This document shows, one piece after another, positions 4,378 through 7,874 of a stretch of DNA of 7,874 nucleotides; position 1 is the stretch's first letter; each line of letters starts with the position of its first letter. The DNA is taken from NCBI GenBank assembly GCA_049323615.1, contig JBMOPD010000034.1:1-7874 (forward strand), read 5' to 3'. A model generated the notes under the pieces. It had not been told where the DNA came from, made no database searches, and worked only from the letters and a program-made list of their open reading frames with translations. A program made the position numbers and the translations under genes. The DNA is from JBMOPD01 sp049323615. GTDB lineage: Bacteria; Bacillota; Desulfotomaculia; Desulfotomaculales; Desulfocucumaceae.

Positions 4378-4461
4378 AAATAATCCTTGGTTTGTCTCCC
4401 GGTGGTAATTTTAAGGAAAACTTATTTTTATAAACGCATGAATCAAGGGGGATCATTGTTA

Positions 4462-5799
4462 ATGAAGGCTACCGCGGAAAAAGTGGAAAAAAACACGGTC
4501 GTACTGGAGGTTGAGGTTGAACCGGAAAAATTCTCTCAGGCTGTGGACCAGGCTTACAAGAAAATAGTAAAGAAGGTTAGTATCCCGGGGTTTAGAAAAG
4601 GCAAGGCCCCGCGCATAATTTTGGAGCGGTACGTTGGGAAAAAGGCCCTTTATGACGAGGCCGTTGAAATAATAATACCGGAAGCTTACCTGAGCGCTGT
4701 TGAAGATACGGGCATCGATCCGGTTTCCCAGCCCGAACTGGAGCTGGTGCAGCTGGAAGAAGGAAAGCCGGTGGTCTTTAAGGCCAAGGTGGTTGTCAAG
4801 CCGGAGGTCAGGCTGGGACAGTACACCGGCCTGGAAGTCACCGGCCCGCACCAGGAAGTCACTGAAGAAGATGTCCAGAAGGAGCTGGAGCGGCTCCAGA
4901 ACCGGCATGCCAAGCTGGTTACCCTGGAGGAAGGCGCCGTTGAGAAGGGCGACCTGGCGGCCATAGATTTTGAAGGCAAGATAGACGGCGTGCCCTTTGA
5001 GGGCGGCAAGGCCAACGACTACACTCTGGAAATTGGTTCCGGCTCATTTATTCCGGGTTTTGAAGATCAGATTGTGGGTATGACTATAAACGAAACCCGG
5101 GACATCGACGTCAAGTTTCCCGACGATTACGGCAAGGAGGAACTGGCCGGGAAGCGAGCGGTGTTTACCGTTACGGTGAAGTCCATCAAGCGCAAGGAAC
5201 TGGCGCCCCTGGATGACGAGTTTGCCAAGGACGTCAGTGAGTTTGATACGCTGGAGGAATTACGGGCCGATCTGGCGAATAAATTAAAACAGGCTGCGGA
5301 GGAAAGGGCCAAGGCCCAGATACGCAGGGACGTGGTGGCCAAGGCGGTGGAAAACGCCGAGGTGGATATACCCCAGGAGATGATAGACAGCCGGATGGAG
5401 GAAATGGTCAGAAATATGGACCAGCGCCTGTCCGCGCAGGGGATCTCCCTGGATAAATATCTCACCTACACCAATTCCAATATGGATGAACTGAGGGAGA
5501 GGGTGCGCCCGGACGCCGAGCAGAGTGTACGGCAGTCCCTGGTTGTCGATGCCGTGGCCAAGGCTGAGAACCTGGCCGTCAGCGATGAAGAGATAAACGA
5601 AGAAGTAAACCGTATGAGCCAGGAGCTTAAGCAGGACCCCGAAGTGATTAGAAAAATACTGGAAGGTCAGAACCAGATGGAGTTTATCAAGGAAAGTTTA
5701 CTGCGGGACAAAACCGTTCAGTTCCTTGTGGACCGGGCCGTGCTGGTAAAAGGGGCAAAGGAGTCCGAAAAAGACACAAAGGAGCCCGAAAAAGAATAG
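4462..5799 (+). CDS. tig: Trigger factor, ribosome-associated chaperone and prolyl isomerase
   Basis: A 445-residue trigger factor, close to the usual length. The N-terminal ribosome-binding domain (about 1-115) carries the signature G-F-R-K-G-K-A-P (43-50), the loop that docks on ribosomal protein uL23. An FKBP-type peptidyl-prolyl isomerase domain spans about 162-245, including I-P-G-F-E at 197-201. The helical C-terminal chaperone domain covers about 250-430 and ends in a charged Glu/Lys-rich tail. It binds nascent chains at the ribosome exit tunnel. The start at 4462 has GGGGGAT (4447-4453) at good distance; the frame is open further upstream but without a suitable site. It leads the tig-clpP-clpX cluster, 38 bp ahead of clpP. 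Confidence 0.97.
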   Translation: MKATAEKVEKNTVVLEVEVEPEKFSQAVDQAYKKIVKKVSIPGFRKGKAPRIILERYVGKKALYDEAVEIIIPEAYLSAVEDTGIDPVSQPELELVQLEEGKPVVFKAKVVVKPEVRLGQYTGLEVTGPHQEVTEEDVQKELERLQNRHAKLVTLEEGAVEKGDLAAIDFEGKIDGVPFEGGKANDYTLEIGSGSFIPGFEDQIVGMTINETRDIDVKFPDDYGKEELAGKRAVFTVTVKSIKRKELAPLDDEFAKDVSEFDTLEELRADLANKLKQAAEERAKAQIRRDVVAKAVENAEVDIPQEMIDSRMEEMVRNMDQRLSAQGISLDKYLTYTNSNMDELRERVRPDAEQSVRQSLVVDAVAKAENLAVSDEEINEEVNRMSQELKQDPEVIRKILEGQNQMEFIKESLLRDKTVQFLVDRAVLVKGAKESEKDTKEPEKE

Positions 5800-5837
5800 T
5801 CTGAAACAAAAACCGAGTTCCAGGAGGGGATAAAGAA

Positions 5838-6431
5838 TTGTCTACACTGGTTCCAATTGTCATAGAACAGACCAACCGCGGTGAGCGGGCCTACGATATA
5901 TACTCAAGGCTGTTGAAGGACAGGATCGTGCTGATTGGCGGGACTATCGAGGACCATATGGCCAACCTGGTGGTGGCCCAGCTGCTGTTCCTTGAGGCCG
6001 AGGACCCGGAGAAGGATATCCAGATGTATATCAATTCCCCCGGCGGCGTCATTACCGCCGGCATGGCCATATACGACACCATGAAGTACGTCAAGTGCCC
6101 TGTTTCCACCATATGCGTCGGCCAGGCGGCCAGCATGGGAGCATTCCTGCTCAGCGCGGGGACAAAAGGGAAACGGTATGCCCTGCCCTACGCCCGGATC
6201 ATGATTCACCAGCCTGCGGGCGGCATCCAGGGGCAGGCAACGGACATCGACATTCAGGCCAAAGAAATATTGCGCATGAAAGAGATTTTAAACAAGCTGC
6301 TTTCTGAGCATACCGGGCAGCCCCTGGAAAGGGTGGCCCGGGACACCGAACGGGACTTCTTCATGTCTGCCGAGGAGGCGAAGGAATACGGCATAATAGA
6401 CGAGGTGTTCCAGGGAAGGAAGCAAAAATAA
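5838..6431 (+). CDS. clpP: ATP-dependent Clp protease proteolytic subunit ClpP
   Basis: A 197-residue serine protease, the normal family length, that forms the double-heptamer chamber fed by ClpX. The catalytic triad is visible: Ser99 in G-Q-A-A-S-M-G-A, His124 in M-I-H-Q-P, and Asp173 in T-E-R-D-F-F-M-S. The oxyanion-site glycines lie in S-P-G-G (67-70). The start is a TTG at 5838, with AGGAGGGGAT (5822-5831) 6 bp upstream and the expected N-terminus MSTLVPIVIEQTNRGERAYD; no ATG lies nearby in frame. It sits 38 bp after tig and 13 bp before clpX, so co-transcription is likely. Confidence 0.98.
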   Translation: MSTLVPIVIEQTNRGERAYDIYSRLLKDRIVLIGGTIEDHMANLVVAQLLFLEAEDPEKDIQMYINSPGGVITAGMAIYDTMKYVKCPVSTICVGQAASMGAFLLSAGTKGKRYALPYARIMIHQPAGGIQGQATDIDIQAKEILRMKEILNKLLSEHTGQPLERVARDTERDFFMSAEEAKEYGIIDEVFQGRKQK

Positions 6432-6444
6432 AAGAGGTGAAAAA

Positions 6445-7695
6445 ATGTTTAACGAGAAGGGTCAGCTGAAATGCTCCTTTTGCGGTAAGCTGCAGGACCA
6501 GGTCAAAAAACTGGTGGCCGGACCAGGGGTATATATTTGTGATGAATGCATTGAGCTGTGCAACGAGATTATCGAGGAGGAACTGAACGAAGATTTAGGG
6601 CTGGATCTCAGCGATATACCGAAGCCGAAGGAAATTAAAGGCATCCTGGACCAGTATGTAATCGGCCAGGAAGAGGCCAAAAAGTCCCTGGCCGTGGCGG
6701 TATACAACCACTACAAGAGAATAAACCTGGGCGGTAAGATTGACGATGTCGAGCTGCAGAAGAGCAATATTGTTATGCTGGGGCCTACCGGAAGCGGTAA
6801 GACCTTGCTGGCCCAGACGCTGGCCCGTCTTTTAAACGTGCCCTTCGCCATTGCGGACGCCACCTCCCTCACCGAAGCCGGTTATGTCGGTGAGGATGTA
6901 GAGAATATACTTTTGAAACTCATTCAGGCTGCCGATTACGACGTGGAGAAGGCCGAAAAAGGCATCGTATATATTGATGAGATCGACAAGATCGCCCGGA
7001 AATCCGAAAACCCTTCAATAACCAGGGATGTTTCCGGCGAGGGAGTGCAGCAGGCCCTGCTTAAAATTCTGGAAGGGACCGTGGCCAGCGTTCCTCCCCA
7101 GGGCGGCCGCAAACACCCGCACCAGGAATTTATCCAGTTGGATACCACCAATATACTGTTCCTCTGCGGCGGCGCCTTTGACGGCATAGACAAGATAATT
7201 CAAAACAGGATCGGCAAGAAGACCATGGGGTTCGGGGCCGAGATACAGACCCACCGGGAGAAGAAAATCGGCGACATTCTCAGGCACATACTGCCCGAGG
7301 ACCTGCTCAAGTACGGGTTGATTCCCGAGTTTGTAGGGCGCCTGCCGATCATCGTAACCCTTGACGCCCTGGACGAAGAGGCCCTGGTGAGAATTCTCAC
7401 CGAGCCCAGAAACGCCCTGGTAAAGCAGTATGAAAAACTGTTTGACCTGGACGGGGTGAGCCTTGAATTCCAGTCCGAGGCCCTGAAGACGGTGGCCCAG
7501 GAAGCCCTCAAGAGAAAGACCGGGGCCAGGGGCTTAAGAGCCATACTGGAGGAAGTAATGCTGGATGTAATGTATGAAATCCCCTCCCGCCAGGATATCG
7601 CCAAGTGCATAATCACCAGGGACACCATTTTGAAGAAAGAAAAGCCGCTCATTGTTTCGGTGGACCGGAAAAAGAAAAAGGAAGAAACGGCATAA
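6445..7695 (+). CDS. clpX: ATP-dependent Clp protease ATP-binding subunit ClpX
   Basis: A 416-residue AAA+ unfoldase that recognises tagged or folded substrates and threads them into ClpP. The N-terminal zinc domain has Cys10, Cys13, Cys32 and Cys35. The Walker A motif GPTGSGKT is at about 113-120, the pore-1 loop GYVGED at about 146-151, Walker B IVYIDEID at about 174-181, the RKH pore loop in G-G-R-K-H at about 220-224, and sensor 2 G-A-R-G-L-R at about 360-365. The ClpP-docking loop reads M-G-F at about 261-263 where IGF is usual, a conservative change. The ribosome binding site AGAGGTGA precedes the ATG at 6445. The C-terminus is lysine-rich. The gene is complete. Confidence 0.98.
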   Translation: MFNEKGQLKCSFCGKLQDQVKKLVAGPGVYICDECIELCNEIIEEELNEDLGLDLSDIPKPKEIKGILDQYVIGQEEAKKSLAVAVYNHYKRINLGGKIDDVELQKSNIVMLGPTGSGKTLLAQTLARLLNVPFAIADATSLTEAGYVGEDVENILLKLIQAADYDVEKAEKGIVYIDEIDKIARKSENPSITRDVSGEGVQQALLKILEGTVASVPPQGGRKHPHQEFIQLDTTNILFLCGGAFDGIDKIIQNRIGKKTMGFGAEIQTHREKKIGDILRHILPEDLLKYGLIPEFVGRLPIIVTLDALDEEALVRILTEPRNALVKQYEKLFDLDGVSLEFQSEALKTVAQEALKRKTGARGLRAILEEVMLDVMYEIPSRQDIAKCIITRDTILKKEKPLIVSVDRKKKKEETA

Positions 7696-7711
7696 AGCAC
7701 GAAAAAGAGTG

Positions 7712-7750
7712 TAAGCGCCGCCCCGGTAAAGGGGCGGCGCTTATTTAATT
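7712..7750 (+). terminator. Terminator of the tig-clpP-clpX operon
   Basis: TAAGCGCCGCCCC (7712-7724) and GGGGCGGCGCTTA (7731-7743) form a perfect 13-bp, very GC-rich stem with a 6-nt loop GGTAAA, followed by TTTAATT. It starts 17 bp after the clpX stop. Confidence 0.85.
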
Positions 7751-7764
7751 ATCCGCTTTAGCGA

Positions 7765-7785
7765 GTTCGAAACGGAGTTTCGAAC
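7765..7785. repeat. 9-bp inverted repeat after the clpX terminator
   Basis: GTTCGAAAC (7765-7773) and GTTTCGAAC (7777-7785) form a perfect stem with loop GGA. Each arm itself contains the self-complementary TTCGAA. There is no T tail on either strand. Its role is unknown. Confidence 0.6.
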
Positions 7786-7810
7786 ATAAAACCACCCGTT
7801 ACACGGGTGG
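7786..7810 (-). terminator. Hairpin with short T tail on the minus strand
   Basis: CCACCCGT (7792-7799) and ACGGGTGG (7803-7810) form a perfect 8-bp stem with loop TAC. The minus strand continues TTTTATG, so it could terminate a convergent gene beyond the right edge. No such gene is visible in the window. Confidence 0.35.
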
Positions 7811-7845
7811 AGACAAAAACTTATAGAAAAAAATTCTCCTTCCGC

Positions 7846-7851
7846 TATAAT
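7846..7851 (+). promoter_or_regulatory. Possible -10 box for a downstream gene
   Basis: A consensus TATAAT lies 23 bp from the right edge, but no good -35 is seen 16-18 bp upstream. In related Firmicutes a Lon-type protease gene often follows clpX, so a promoter here would be reasonable; this cannot be tested from the window. Confidence 0.2.
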
Positions 7852-7874
7852 GATGATTGTTCAAGCCATCAAAA

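Overview
The window looks like a chromosomal segment from an endospore-forming Clostridia-type Firmicute, most like the Desulfotomaculum/Pelotomaculum group. That placement is inferred from the tig-clpP-clpX order, a DUF3243 (YmfJ-type) protein, a PdaB-like deacetylase, a DacF-like carboxypeptidase, strong GGAGG/GGGGG ribosome binding sites, a TTG start on clpP, and GC-rich genes separated by AT-rich spacers. I cannot name the species.

Layout. Positions 1-574 are one end of an IS66-family insertion sequence on the minus strand: the tnpB 5' part runs off the left edge, tnpA is complete, and the two overlap by ATGA. Next to it, 575-702 (+) is the 3' remnant of what looks like a RelE/ParE-type toxin gene, cut by the insertion and also frameshifted, with its terminator still in place. 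A tRNA-Val(GAC) with encoded CCA lies at 795-869 (-), with its own terminator and a promoter whose -35 box overlaps the dacF stop codon. dacF (909-2036, -) and a pdaB-like deacetylase gene (2219-2971, +) are divergent across 182 bp that hold an 8-bp inverted repeat. A hairpin- and repeat-rich spacer leads to two small minus-strand genes: a DUF3243 protein (3142-3405) and a free-standing biotin/lipoyl carrier domain (3675-3890). A 571-bp AT-rich spacer (3891-4461) carries the carrier-gene promoter, a T-tract-rich block and the tig promoter. The right part is the + strand tig-clpP-clpX cluster (4462-7695), closed by a strong terminator and two further hairpins.

How the genes work together. Trigger factor catches nascent chains at the ribosome, and ClpX unfolds proteins and feeds them into ClpP. 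This is a standard protein quality-control operon. DacF trims peptidoglycan stem peptides and the PdaB-like protein is expected at the cell wall or spore cortex, so the divergent pair has an envelope/sporulation theme. The left 700 bp are accessory DNA next to the 3' end of a tRNA gene.

No new multi-gene system is apparent. The points most worth checking are the split toxin remnant, the dyad between dacF and pdaB, the dacF-stop/tRNA-promoter overlap, and several palindromes and a small ORF in the spacers.
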